The notes: generated from the letters alone by a model not told the origin. A DNA stretch of 29,014 nt from an uncultured Nitrospira sp. (GCA_946479785.1 CAMLHQ010000039.1:1-29014); one strand, 5' to 3'. Positions 9,903 to 18,530 are shown, numbered from the stretch's first letter. Made by a program: numbers and translations.

Positions 9903-10472
9903 ATGAATGACGACTCGATGATAAAGCGCGAACCGTCAGTTCTTCGACAAACCTACGACCATCTGTTGACGCTCTGGACATCCGGTGTGCGTGACTATCA
10001 TACGATGCTCTCCGACTATCTGACTGCCAACTCCATCTTTGTCGCCGTGATCGGACTGCTCATCTCCCGCGAGTCGCTGGCCATGCCCCTCACGATCCTG
10101 ATCGTCCTGTTGAGCGTGTTCGGACTGCTTCTTTGCCTTCAGATGGCCATCGTCCTCGGCCGGTTTTCCGGCCAGAACGCGCTTTGGGAGTGGCAGTTGA
10201 GAGGGATCGAACAGGTTCCTGATTGGAATGAACCGAAGTTGATCACCGGACTCTATCTGCTCCATGACACGAGACAACCGATTCAAGATCCGCGAAACGA
10301 ACCGCCGGTCTTCACGCCTAACTGGGCCTTCCGCCAGCATCGCCAATGGTGGGGACACCGTGCCGTCAGTTTCCCCTGGTTCTTCGCCTCAGTCTACAGT
10401 CTGTTTCTCCTTTGGGCGGCCACGCAATTGATCCGGCAAGTGACAGGCTTGGCGGTCGGCGTTCCTGAATGA
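9903..10472 (+). CDS. Uncharacterised membrane protein with three predicted helices
   Basis: I do not recognise a named family with confidence. The 189-residue product begins at ATG 9903 after AAGGACCTC, a good ribosome site. It has a soluble N-terminus rich in Tyr/Leu (YDHLLTLWTSGVRDYHTMLSDYL). Two closely spaced membrane helices follow (about 42-57 and 62-87), then a polar middle region of about 70 residues containing WEWQLRGIEQVPDW and a Pro/Arg-rich loop, and a final membrane helix (about 155-175). This two-helix, loop, one-helix layout is seen in small bacterial membrane proteins of unknown role. It ends the run of genes that starts at ftsH, since a 278-base gap follows. Confidence 0.7.
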   Translation: MNDDSMIKREPSVLRQTYDHLLTLWTSGVRDYHTMLSDYLTANSIFVAVIGLLISRESLAMPLTILIVLLSVFGLLLCLQMAIVLGRFSGQNALWEWQLRGIEQVPDWNEPKLITGLYLLHDTRQPIQDPRNEPPVFTPNWAFRQHRQWWGHRAVSFPWFFASVYSLFLLWAATQLIRQVTGLAVGVPE

Positions 10473-10750
10473 GGAAAATGCGTTAGTAGGTTCAACGAAG
10501 TGTCTATTGTCTCGGTTCTTGAAGCCTGCTATTCTCTAGCCACTGTAGCGGACTCCAGCGATCGAGCCTTCGCGCGCAGTCCATAAGCGCATCGGTTCCT
10601 TCATTTTCTATGGTCTCTTTTTAAGAAGCTCGCTCCTTCGAGGAATAGGTTCCTCCCTGAGCCTACCTTTGTTGTTACCGGATATTCGCCGCACCATCTT
10701 ACTAACAGGTGTCTAAGGACATCTCCATCCGACCTGAACAGAATTAAACC
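10473..10750. other. Intergenic gap before the two-component block
   Basis: No open frame worth calling is present. Small imperfect stems occur, for example GAGGA/TCCTC around 10639-10655, but no stem followed by a T-run and no convincing -35/-10 pair. It probably holds the end of the Mla transcript and the promoter of the sensor-kinase gene, but I cannot place either. Confidence 0.3.
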
Positions 10751-13048
10751 ATGAATCCCACCCGCTATAGCGGCTTACTCCCATCTGCGCTTCTGCTGTG
10801 CTTCGTGATTGCGGTTGGGCTGGGAATCTATGCGTTAACCGTCTTGCGTGCTGTCCTTGTCAGTGAACGCGGCACAGATCTGGCCAGAGCAGCGGCACAG
10901 GCCGCGGATACACTTGATCGTGTCCTCTTTGAACGATTCGGGGACGTGCAGGTGTTCGCAAATGACAGGATTTTGCTGGCAGGTAGTCGGGATGCAAGGA
11001 GAAGAAGATTACAAGAATACCGAACGCTCTATTGGTATTACTCCTGGATAGGGGTTGTGGACAGTTCCGGACGGCTTGTCGCGGCGACCGATTCACCTGA
11101 CGCCCAAGATGAGAGTGCGGCAAGGGATAAGGGCCCTGCTTCAGATGCAACCCTCGATCAACGACACTGGTTTGAAATTGTGCGACAGACGAGGAAGGTC
11201 CATCTCGTCGACGCTTGGCCTTCACGGGAGTCAGGTGGTGCCATGGCGGTGGGGTTCTCAGCGCCGATACTCGGATCACACGGTGAGTTTCAAGGCGCGG
11301 TGATCACCCAGGTCCCACTTGCAAACCTGCGAGCCATTCTTGAGCGGGAAGGCGGCCTGCGATATGAAGAAGACGCGCACGATTGGCTGCTGCTGGACAG
11401 TCGAGGCGTCGTCCTCAGTGAGATGGACCAACCGAACGGCATGACCGGCAAGGTTCTGACCGCACTGCCGCCCTCCGTTCTCAGGGCCGCCGCGGACCGA
11501 AACCAATCCGGCTTTATCGAAGAGCTACATCCGCGTCGGCGGATCCCCGTGGTGACCGGGTACGCAAGAACGCGAGGCTACAACAATTTCCCAGGCTTCG
11601 ATTGGACGCTCTTGGTCCGGCTGGACCGGGAGCGGGTCTACGCCCCGATCAACCGATTGATCTTGACGGTTGGAGGAGTCGGACTGTTGTTGGTCGCGCC
11701 ATTGACCGCGTTTGGAGTATGGTCGGCCCGGAGACTTATTCGAGAACACCGCGATCTGGTATTGACGCAGCAGGAACTGGCTCAATCCGTGCAGGTCAGC
11801 GAAGAGCGGGCGAAGGCTTTGCACTCCCTTGTCGGCGCGGTTCGCGAGATTACTGCCAGTACGGAGCTTGATCGCCTGTTAGAGCGCATCCTTCATGGGG
11901 CCAAAAAATTGACGGCAGCCCGGTACGCCGCGTTGGGAATTATCGACGAAACGCAAGAAAAACTCACTCGGTTCATCACCGAAGGGATTGATGACGCGGC
12001 TACGACGGCGATCGGAACTCCGCCGACCGGCCGCGGTATTTTGGGGTTCTTAACACACCACGATGCCGCGCTTCGGCTCAAGGATCTCACAGTGCATCCG
12101 GCATCCGTCGGATTTCCGGAACATCACCCTCCGATGCACTCCTTCCTTGGGGTTTCCATCCAAGCTCATAATCGCGTGTTCGGCCGGCTTTACCTGACGG
12201 AAAAACAGGGCGCCGATGAGTTTAGCGAGCTGGACGCGGAAATTATCAGCGCTCTGGCAGCTCATGCGGGCAAGGCCATCGACCAGGCGTTGCTGGTAGA
12301 GCAGATCCAAACAGCCGAGAATCAGCTGCGGGAGCTGAACAGCGAGCTGATCCGGTCGAATGCCGAACTGCAGCAGTTCGCCTATGTCGCCTCCCATGAC
12401 TTACAGGAGCCGCTGCGCATGGTGGCCAGCTATACCCAGCTGCTTGCAAAGCGCTACAAAGGGAAACTGGATTCCGACGCAGATGAATTCATCGCTTATG
12501 CCGTAGATGGAGCCACGCGGATGCAACGGCTGATCAACGACCTCTTGGCCTATTCACGGGTGACGAGTCAGGGGAAGACGTTTGAAGAGGTCGATTGCGA
12601 TCTGCTTCTAGATGGGGTCCTGAGCACATTGCACCTGACCATTGAGGAGACTCATGCGGTGATAACCCATGACGTGCTGCCAAAGGTTACGGCCGACGGT
12701 GGACAACTGGGGCAACTCCTTCAGAACTTGGTCAGCAATGCCATCAAGTTCCATGGAGCGGATCCTCCCAGAGTTCATGTGTCCGCTGAGCGACGGAACC
12801 ATGAATGGTTATTCTCGGTCCGTGATAACGGCATCGGGCTGGATCCTCAGTTCGCCAACCGCATCTTTGTGATTTTTCAGCGACTCCATAACAGAGAAGA
12901 ATATCCCGGTACCGGTATTGGCTTGGCGCTGTGCAAGAAGATCGTGGAACGCCATGGCGGGAAAATCTGGGTGGAATCCCAAGTGGGACGAGGCGCAACC
13001 TTTTATTTCACCATTCCGGTCGACCAGAGGACAGACTACATGGCGTAA
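10751..13048 (+). CDS. Membrane sensor histidine kinase (Cache-GAF-HisKA-HATPase)
   Basis: A 765-residue sensor kinase. Order of parts: membrane helix about 10-32; an extracytoplasmic Cache-like sensor (about 35-300) with WYYSWIGVVDSSGRLVAATD; a second helix about 303-325; a GAF domain (about 365-510); a short coiled coil; a HisKA domain with the phospho-accepting H549 in the motif ASHDLQEPLR; and a HATPase_c domain with the N-box around N659-N663, DNGIGLDP and the GTGIGLALCKKIVERHGG G2-box. The HDLQEPLR form is the one found in phytochrome-like and other kinases that often pair with stand-alone receivers such as the next gene. There is no good ribosome site before ATG 10751, but the membrane helix starts soon after it. 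The ligand is unknown. Confidence 0.9.
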   Translation: MNPTRYSGLLPSALLLCFVIAVGLGIYALTVLRAVLVSERGTDLARAAAQAADTLDRVLFERFGDVQVFANDRILLAGSRDARRRRLQEYRTLYWYYSWIGVVDSSGRLVAATDSPDAQDESAARDKGPASDATLDQRHWFEIVRQTRKVHLVDAWPSRESGGAMAVGFSAPILGSHGEFQGAVITQVPLANLRAILEREGGLRYEEDAHDWLLLDSRGVVLSEMDQPNGMTGKVLTALPPSVLRAAADRNQSGFIEELHPRRRIPVVTGYARTRGYNNFPGFDWTLLVRLDRERVYAPINRLILTVGGVGLLLVAPLTAFGVWSARRLIREHRDLVLTQQELAQSVQVSEERAKALHSLVGAVREITASTELDRLLERILHGAKKLTAARYAALGIIDETQEKLTRFITEGIDDAATTAIGTPPTGRGILGFLTHHDAALRLKDLTVHPASVGFPEHHPPMHSFLGVSIQAHNRVFGRLYLTEKQGADEFSELDAEIISALAAHAGKAIDQALLVEQIQTAENQLRELNSELIRSNAELQQFAYVASHDLQEPLRMVASYTQLLAKRYKGKLDSDADEFIAYAVDGATRMQRLINDLLAYSRVTSQGKTFEEVDCDLLLDGVLSTLHLTIEETHAVITHDVLPKVTADGGQLGQLLQNLVSNAIKFHGADPPRVHVSAERRNHEWLFSVRDNGIGLDPQFANRIFVIFQRLHNREEYPGTGIGLALCKKIVERHGGKIWVESQVGRGATFYFTIPVDQRTDYMA

Positions 13049-13110
13049 TCCGAGTTCAGGTGTACGGTTTCGAATGACACATCTCATCCATACAGAGGAG
13101 GCAAGGAATC

Positions 13111-13578
13111 ATGTCCGTTAGCGAACTTGTGAAACCGATCGAGATTCTCTTGATCGAAGACAATCCCGGCGATGTCCGATTGACCATGGAAGCGCTTAAA
13201 GAGACCAAAGTGATCAATAAGCTGACCGTAATGAAGAACGGCATCGATGCGATGGCCTTTCTACGGCGCGAGGACCCCTATGCCAATGCGGCCCGTCCCC
13301 ATCTGATCCTGCTGGACCTGAACCTTCCGATGAAGGACGGCCGGGAAGTGCTGGCCGAGATCAAGGCCGATGAAGGTCTGAGACGTATCCCCGTCGTCAT
13401 CCTCACGACCTCACAAGACGAACAGGATGTGGTGAAAAGTTATAATCTCCATGCGAACTGTTACATCACCAAGCCGGTTGATTTGGACCAGTTCATCACC
13501 GTGGTGAAGTCGATTGAGGACTTCTGGTTGGGGATCGTCGTGCTGCCTAAAAACGGGAAGTCCGCACCAAAGTCGTGA
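13111..13578 (+). CDS. Single-domain response regulator (RcpA-like)
   Basis: A 155-residue stand-alone receiver with no output domain. It has the acidic pair in LLIEDNPGD (E16, D17), the phospho-acceptor D69 in LLDLNLP, the conserved Thr/Ser stretch ILTTS, and lysine in ITKP. The extended loop between alpha-2 and beta-3 ([14 protein letters not shown]) and the C-terminal [11 protein letters not shown] are typical of RcpA-type receivers partnered with phytochrome-like kinases. GAGGAGG lies about ten bases before ATG 13111, and the gene is 62 bases after the upstream kinase and six bases before the next one. It probably receives phosphate from the kinase at 10751-13048 and may pass it on, or act by protein contact. 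Confidence 0.92.
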   Translation: MSVSELVKPIEILLIEDNPGDVRLTMEALKETKVINKLTVMKNGIDAMAFLRREDPYANAARPHLILLDLNLPMKDGREVLAEIKADEGLRRIPVVILTTSQDEQDVVKSYNLHANCYITKPVDLDQFITVVKSIEDFWLGIVVLPKNGKSAPKS

Positions 13579-13584
13579 TATCCA

Positions 13585-15840
13585 ATGCGAATTCTACTTG
13601 TCGAGGACAATCCCGGTGATATTCGCTTGTTGCAGGAATACCTTTTAAGAGATTCCAGTGCCACCAGCGGATTCCAGATCGTACATGCGGATCGGCTCGA
13701 GAGAGGGATTACGAACCTCACAAAAACCCGCTTTGATGCGGTGCTGCTTGACCTCTCGCTTCCCGACAGCCAAGGAATTAGCACACTCATTCAAATGCAT
13801 TCGGCAGCGAACGGGGTCCCGATCGTCGTCCTGACTAGCATCGAGGACGAAGCGCTGGGGATGCAGTTGATCCAGGCCGGCGCACAGGATTACCTGGTCA
13901 AAGGACAGGTGACCGGCCAATTGTTAATACGATCCCTTCGTTATGCCGCCGAACGGGGGCGGGTTGAGGAGGCCCTGGCCGAAAGCAAGGCGCAACTCCG
14001 AGCCATTCTCGACAACAGTCCGAACATGGTGTTTCTGAAAGACCCTGAAGGCCGCTATTTGGATGTCAATCGCCAATTCGAGCACACGTTTCATATCAGC
14101 CGTGAGGCCATCGCGGGCAAAACGGATGCGGAGGTCTTTCCGTCAGAGCAGGCGACCCCTTATCGTGCCAATGATCTCCGGGTTCTACAGGCCGGAGTTC
14201 CTCTTCAATTCGAAGAGTCCGCTATTCTCGATGACGGTCCTCATACGAGCATTGTCTTCAAATTTCCGCTTCATGACGGAACCGGGAAACTCTGCGCGAT
14301 TTGCGGCATTACCACCGACATCACGGAGCGGAAGCGGGCCGATGAGGAACGTCGTAAGCTGTTGAACGACAGACTGCTGCTCTTGGAGTCGACAAGCGAG
14401 GGTATCTATGGGGTGGATCTGGACGGTAGATGCACATTCATCAATACGGCTGCGGCAACGATGCTTGGGTATCAACCGCACGAAGTTCTGGGAAACAATA
14501 TGCATGCTCTGATGCATCATCATCATCCCGATGGATCGCCGTATGCCGAGAAGAATTGTCGCATCTTCGAGGTGTTTCGAAGCGGCCAGGGCACTCATGT
14601 CGACGGCGAGGTGTTCTGGCGCAAGGATAGCAGCAGTTTCCCTATCGACTATTCTTCCTCGCCGATCATCGAGGAAGGCGTCATCAAAGGGGCAGTGGTC
14701 GCCTTTACTGATATTTCACAGGAGAAGCAGGCGGAAGAGGCGCTCAGGCGGGCGGAAGAACGCTACCGCAATATCTTTGAAAACGCAGTGGAGGGAATCT
14801 TCCAGACGACGACGGACGGTCGATACCTGGCCGTGAATCCAGCGCTGGCGCGCCTCTATGGATTTGCCACGCCACAGGAGATGATTGCTATGGTTACGGA
14901 CATTGCCCGCCAAGTGTATGTCGATCCAAAACGCCGCGATGAGTTCATTCGCCTCATGCAGACAGAGGAAGAGGTATTCGGGTTTGAATCTCAGATCCGT
15001 CGGAAGGACGGGAGCATCATCTGGATTTCAGAAAACGTGCGCGTGGTTCGCGATGCCAGCGAAGCGATCGTGGGATATGAAGGCATGGTGGAGAACATCA
15101 GCCAGCGCAAGAAGGCGGAAGAGCAGCTCCAGCAATCATTGGATCGTCTGCGTACGCTGTCCGGACGTCTGGAAGTGGTTCGAGAGGAGGAACGCGCTCG
15201 CATCGCACGTGAGCTGCATGACGAACTGGGGGTATGGCTCACGGGGCTCAAGATCGATCTTTCCAGAGTGAATGCCATGGTCGGCGAGGGAGAGGGTTCG
15301 AAGCTTCGCCGCAAGGTAAGCGATAAGATTCAAGCCATGATCGAACAAGTCGACGGAACTATTACCGCCGTGCAGCGGATTGTCAGTGAACTGAGGCCGG
15401 CTGTACTGGATGATCTCGGATTGGTCGCGGCGCTTGAATGGCAATGCGAGGATTTTCAGCGTCTGACCGGTATCGCCTGCACCTGCGCCTCCACTGCAGA
15501 GGACATTGCCATTGAGGCAGAACGGGCGACCGCGGTATTTCGCATATGCCAGGAGGCACTCACCAACGTGGCACGTCATGCCCATGCCACCGCTGTGCGA
15601 GTTTCCTTACAGGAGCGGGACGGCTCTCTTCTGTTGCGGGTAAGCGACAACGGGGAAGGTGTTCCTGATCATAAGATTGCAGATCCGCAATCATTCGGTC
15701 TGCTTGGGATGAAGGAACGTGCGGCCTTGTTAGGAGGGGATGTCACGATCGCAAGGAATTCGGAAAAGGGTACTGCGATTACGATGCGGCTACCTGTCCG
15801 CACGCCACCGGTGCAAGACCATCGGAGTCTTCAATGTTAA
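13585..15840 (+). CDS. Hybrid sensor kinase: receiver, three PAS domains, HisKA_3, HATPase
   Basis: A 751-residue soluble kinase with no membrane helix. It begins with a receiver domain (residues 1-120; E7/D8 acidic pair, phospho-acceptor D56 in LLDLSLP, YLVKG lysine). Three PAS domains follow at about 138-252, 265-377 and 393-512, each ended by a typical DITERKRA, DISQEKQAEE or NISQRKKAEE linker. Next comes a HisKA_3 dimerisation domain with H545 in RIARELHDELG, and a HATPase_c domain with ALTNVARHAHA, DNGEGVP and FGLLGMKERAALLGG. HisKA_3 kinases usually signal to NarL/FixJ-type regulators, exactly the gene that follows with a 7-base overlap. The N-terminal receiver suggests the kinase is itself controlled by phosphorylation from another kinase. 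There is no clear ribosome site, so translation is probably coupled to the receiver gene. Confidence 0.92.
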   Translation: MRILLVEDNPGDIRLLQEYLLRDSSATSGFQIVHADRLERGITNLTKTRFDAVLLDLSLPDSQGISTLIQMHSAANGVPIVVLTSIEDEALGMQLIQAGAQDYLVKGQVTGQLLIRSLRYAAERGRVEEALAESKAQLRAILDNSPNMVFLKDPEGRYLDVNRQFEHTFHISREAIAGKTDAEVFPSEQATPYRANDLRVLQAGVPLQFEESAILDDGPHTSIVFKFPLHDGTGKLCAICGITTDITERKRADEERRKLLNDRLLLLESTSEGIYGVDLDGRCTFINTAAATMLGYQPHEVLGNNMHALMHHHHPDGSPYAEKNCRIFEVFRSGQGTHVDGEVFWRKDSSSFPIDYSSSPIIEEGVIKGAVVAFTDISQEKQAEEALRRAEERYRNIFENAVEGIFQTTTDGRYLAVNPALARLYGFATPQEMIAMVTDIARQVYVDPKRRDEFIRLMQTEEEVFGFESQIRRKDGSIIWISENVRVVRDASEAIVGYEGMVENISQRKKAEEQLQQSLDRLRTLSGRLEVVREEERARIARELHDELGVWLTGLKIDLSRVNAMVGEGEGSKLRRKVSDKIQAMIEQVDGTITAVQRIVSELRPAVLDDLGLVAALEWQCEDFQRLTGIACTCASTAEDIAIEAERATAVFRICQEALTNVARHAHATAVRVSLQERDGSLLLRVSDNGEGVPDHKIADPQSFGLLGMKERAALLGGDVTIARNSEKGTAITMRLPVRTPPVQDHRSLQC

Positions 15841-16466
15841 GAATTCTTGTCGTTGATGACCATCCCTATTTTCGACGCGGAGTAAAGGATATTCTCGTTG
15901 AGGGCTTTGGTGCCGTCAAGATCGGGGAAAGTAGTAATGCGCAGGAGATGCTGGAGTCAGCCAGACAGAAAAAATGGGATGTCGTCGTGATGGATATCAG
16001 TATGCCAGGAAGAAGCGGACCGGAAGCACTCAAACAGTTAAAATCCGAGCATCCGAAGCTTCCTGTACTCGTGATGAGCATGCATCCGGAAGATCAGTAC
16101 GCGATTCGAATGTTTAAGGCCGGCGCCGATGGCTATCTGACGAAAGCCAGTGCGCCTGACGAATTGGTGCGTGCCGTGAAGAAGGTGCGGAGTGGCGGAC
16201 AGTACGTGAGCCCGACACTGGGAGAAAGGTTGGCTCTCACGGTGAAAATAGGTGCTGAGGACGCGCCGCACGAGCAACTATCCGACCGTGAATATCAGGT
16301 CCTGTGCTTGATCGCCTCAGGGAAAACTGTCTCCGAGATTGCCGATGCGGTCAATCTCAGCGTGACGACCATCAGCACGTATCGGACCCGTATTCTTGAA
16401 AAAATGAACATGAAGAATAATGCTGAACTCACCCGCTACGCCATTCAACGCGGACTTGTCACCTGA
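15834..16466 (+). CDS. NarL/FixJ-family DNA-binding response regulator
   Basis: A 210-residue transcription regulator. The receiver domain (1-120) has VVDDH (D8, D9), the phospho-acceptor D54 in VVMDISMPG, MSMH at the conserved Ser/Thr position, and YLTKAS. The C-terminal LuxR-type helix-turn-helix (about 146-208) has LSDREYQVLCLIASGKTVSEIADAV and LSVTTISTYRTRILEKM. The start codon overlaps the end of the upstream HisKA_3 kinase by seven bases, marking them as a cognate pair. The targets are unknown; candidates include the small genes and the redox island downstream. An inverted repeat follows the gene (16488-16508). Confidence 0.94.
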   Translation: MLRILVVDDHPYFRRGVKDILVEGFGAVKIGESSNAQEMLESARQKKWDVVVMDISMPGRSGPEALKQLKSEHPKLPVLVMSMHPEDQYAIRMFKAGADGYLTKASAPDELVRAVKKVRSGGQYVSPTLGERLALTVKIGAEDAPHEQLSDREYQVLCLIASGKTVSEIADAVNLSVTTISTYRTRILEKMNMKNNAELTRYAIQRGLVT

Positions 16467-16487
16467 CGCCCAGGCCCGCCCTCTCTT

Positions 16488-16508
16488 TTGTCGTACAAAC
16501 CACGACAA
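16488..16508 (+). repeat. Perfect 7-base inverted repeat after the response-regulator gene
   Basis: TTGTCGT (16488-16494) and ACGACAA (16502-16508) are perfect complements with a 7-base spacer, 22 bases after the regulator stop. No T-run follows on the + strand, so it is not a textbook intrinsic terminator. It could still end the transcript or serve as an operator for the next gene, whose start is 158 bases away. Confidence 0.4.
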
Positions 16509-16665
16509 TTGAACCATTCGAGAGTTCGATAACAGAATCAGACCATGACCGATAGCGGGACTCCGCCTGATTGGGTAGAACTCGCTTCTATGATCCAAGA
16601 CTGCCCTCATAGCACCGGATCTCGCGAAGAGAAACCACTCAGCACAGTGCACTTGGAGGACGATT

Positions 16666-16884
16666 ATGGCCTGCACAGGTGAAGTCGAAAAAGACATTCT
16701 TGAGGACTTAGAAGGGAAGGGACCCTGCTCCATCGATGAGATGCTCGCCCATCTGCCGGGCTATACCTGGAATCAGGTGTTCAGCGCGGTCGATCGACTC
16801 AGTCGGAATGCACAGGTCACACTTCAGCATCATTCGCGGTTCGGGTTTCACGTTTCGCTTGCACACACCCGGGCGATTCGATGA
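16666..16884 (+). CDS. Small winged-helix-like protein
   Basis: A 72-residue soluble protein with a strong ribosome site (GGAGG seven bases before ATG 16666). The pattern is helix (VEKDILEDLEGKGPCSIDEMLAHL), helix (TWNQVFSAVDRLSRNA), then a beta-hairpin-like end (QVTLQHHSRFGFHVSL). This is the layout of a small winged helix-turn-helix domain, in which TWNQVFSAVDRL would be the recognition helix and the final strands the wing. No other domain is present. It may be a DNA-binding regulator or a small partner protein. It precedes the nucleotidyltransferase-like gene by 48 bases. The fold is inferred from pattern only. Confidence 0.65.
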   Translation: MACTGEVEKDILEDLEGKGPCSIDEMLAHLPGYTWNQVFSAVDRLSRNAQVTLQHHSRFGFHVSLAHTRAIR

Positions 16885-16932
16885 CGCCGGCACGACAAAC
16901 ATCTGCGTAATGTGAGAGGAGGACGTCGAGTC

Positions 16933-17994
16933 ATGACATATACCGGGAGCCACCGTTCAAATGGATCAACGAGGGGCGACGGGATGGCCGGGGACATGAG
17001 GAACGTGATTCAACAGTGGTCCATCATCATGCCCGGGAGCGAAGGAGAAGGAGAGGACGTTCGGTCGTTCATTCAGCGGTGGTTAGGCCACTCAAGACCC
17101 ACGCAGTATTGCACCTTCGTCGGGACGCGGTCGCTGTTTCAGCATACGATGGATCGAGCTACCAAACTGAGCCGGTCGAAGCATATCGTCACGGTGGTTC
17201 CGCGCGAGCACAGAGTAGAAGCCTGGACTCAGCTTGAAGGACGGGCGGCCGGCACGGTGCTCATTCAGCCGAAGTGTCGGGATACAGCGGCGGGAGTGTT
17301 CTTCGCCCTTTCATACATCAGAGCCCGTTCTCCTCAGGCAATTGTCATGATCCATCCGTCAGATCACTTTGTCTATCCTGAGGAGCGGTTTCTCAGGTTG
17401 GTCCAGCGTGCTGCCTGGATGGCCGAATGGCTTCCGGGCCGCCTGATCTATCTCGGAGTCTCTCCGGTTTGTCTCGAATTGGACAATGGTTGGATCATGC
17501 CAGGTGAAACGCTGGACGGATCTTCGCAGAACAACGTCCGGGCTGTTGCTTCATTCATGGAAGATTTGACAGTCGCCCAAGCGGATATGGCATTGGCCGA
17601 AGGCGCTTTGCTGAATACATCGGTCATGGCCGGCAAGGTTGAACTGCTTTGGGAGCTAGGGTGGAAATGTTTTCCCGACATCATGCCGCACTTCGAACGA
17701 TTCAGCCACGCGATCGCAACTTCACAGGAGGTGCAGATTCTCGACGAGATTTATGACGACATGCCGTCTCATAACTTCTCTTCAGAGCTGCTCCGACAGG
17801 TACCTGATCGGGCCGCCGTCATTGAGATGGAGGGAGTGCTGTGGAGTCATTGCCGAAAGCCGGAACGCATCGTCCACACTCTTCGCCAGATTGGCCGTCA
17901 ACCGGCTTTCCCACTGACTTGCCTGAATCGGCCCTTTGCGCCCATCTCAGAAGTCGGTTCAGAAACCGGTGCTGTGGCCGACGTATTACATTAG
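16933..17994 (+). CDS. Divergent mannose-1-phosphate guanylyltransferase-like protein
   Basis: A 353-residue relative of sugar-phosphate nucleotidyltransferases. ATG 16933 is used because GAGAGGAGGA lies upstream at good distance. Recognisable family landmarks are RPTQYC (55-60) where guanylyltransferases have R-P-K-Q-F, LLxQTxxR-like LFQHTMDRA, IQPKCRDTAAGVFFAL (normally I-x-P-x-x-R-D-T-A) and the metal-binding HPSDHF with D134. The N-terminal nucleotide loop, normally G-G-x-G-x-R-L, is replaced by PGSEGEGEDVR (34-44), and the active-site lysine of R-P-K-Q is threonine. The fold therefore looks retained, but standard catalysis is doubtful. It sits among small regulatory-looking genes rather than polysaccharide genes. 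A regulatory or altered-substrate role is possible. Confidence 0.7.
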   Translation: MTYTGSHRSNGSTRGDGMAGDMRNVIQQWSIIMPGSEGEGEDVRSFIQRWLGHSRPTQYCTFVGTRSLFQHTMDRATKLSRSKHIVTVVPREHRVEAWTQLEGRAAGTVLIQPKCRDTAAGVFFALSYIRARSPQAIVMIHPSDHFVYPEERFLRLVQRAAWMAEWLPGRLIYLGVSPVCLELDNGWIMPGETLDGSSQNNVRAVASFMEDLTVAQADMALAEGALLNTSVMAGKVELLWELGWKCFPDIMPHFERFSHAIATSQEVQILDEIYDDMPSHNFSSELLRQVPDRAAVIEMEGVLWSHCRKPERIVHTLRQIGRQPAFPLTCLNRPFAPISEVGSETGAVADVLH

Positions 17995-18007
17995 GGAGGA
18001 ATGAGCC

Positions 18008-18238
18008 ATGAAGGTCAGTACCAAACCACGGAAGTTCCATGCCGCTCTGGCCGGGAGCGAGAGGCAGACAGCAAGGGCCGGGTCATCGGCACCGGTCGAG
18101 GAAAGCTCAACCGATAATGTTTACTTCCGTATCGCTGAGTTGGCCTATCAACTTTACGAAGAGCGGGGTCGCAAGGACGGTCACGACATCGAAGATTGGA
18201 TACAGGCAGAGCAAACAATTCGTGCCGAAAAGTCGTGA
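18008..18238 (+). CDS. DUF2934 small protein
   Basis: A 76-residue protein with a basic, Ser/Ala-rich N-terminal tail (1-35) and a DUF2934 domain (about 40-73) showing the family pattern IAELAYQLYEERGRKDGHD followed by IEDWIQAEQ. The ATG at 18008 has an excellent ribosome site (GGGAGGAATGAGCC) and lies 13 bases after the nucleotidyltransferase-like gene, so the two are probably co-transcribed. DUF2934 proteins are small, soluble and of unknown function. The basic tail could bind nucleic acid, but nothing in the sequence proves this. Confidence 0.85.
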   Translation: MKVSTKPRKFHAALAGSERQTARAGSSAPVEESSTDNVYFRIAELAYQLYEERGRKDGHDIEDWIQAEQTIRAEKS

Positions 18239-18269
18239 TTGCGCCGCGGCGATGATCGGGGGACAGGAG

Positions 18270-18530
18270 ATGTACTGCTCAGACGAGATGATACCGATGC
18301 TGCTGGTTTGCTGCTTCTGTGACAAAGTACGAGACGACACCAGGAGCCAGACCCCCCAAGGTCCCTGGCAGGATTTGGGGACCTACATGGTGTCTCACAA
18401 GCTGAGGCAAGAGGAGACGATCATCTCGTACACCTGTTGCCGTGATTGCTTGCAGTGTGACCCACGTGCGATCGCATTCCGAACAAGACGGAGCCGGCCG
18501 GGCATATCCGTTCTTGACAATGTGGGATGA
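18270..18530 (+). CDS. Cysteine-rich zinc-knuckle-like small protein
   Basis: An 86-residue protein with two cysteine clusters: VCCFCDKVRDD (C14, C15, C17) and SYTCCRDCLQC (C56, C57, C60, C63), with W-x-D-L-x-x-Y between them. The pattern C-x-x-C-x-K-x-R-D-D, Trp, Tyr, then C-x-x-C is one I associate with small domains found beside or fused to bacterial two-component proteins, probably binding zinc. I start at ATG 18270, which has GGGGGA six bases upstream; an in-frame ATG at 18252 is also possible. The last four bases overlap another in-frame ATG of the next gene (ATGA). Function unknown; a redox-sensitive or zinc-dependent partner of the nearby signalling proteins is a reasonable guess. Confidence 0.65.
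   Translation: MYCSDEMIPMLLVCCFCDKVRDDTRSQTPQGPWQDLGTYMVSHKLRQEETIISYTCCRDCLQCDPRAIAFRTRRSRPGISVLDNVG

Noticed and set aside
14500..14530. Run of four histidines in the second PAS domain of the hybrid kinase
   Set aside because: A His-rich stretch before PDGS occurs in ordinary PAS domains; no CXXCH or other metal site accompanies it.
16610..16625. TAGCAC followed by CTCGC upstream of the winged-helix gene, resembling the two sigma-54 elements
   Set aside because: The invariant GG is AG and the spacing is one base too long, so it does not fit the sigma-54 register.
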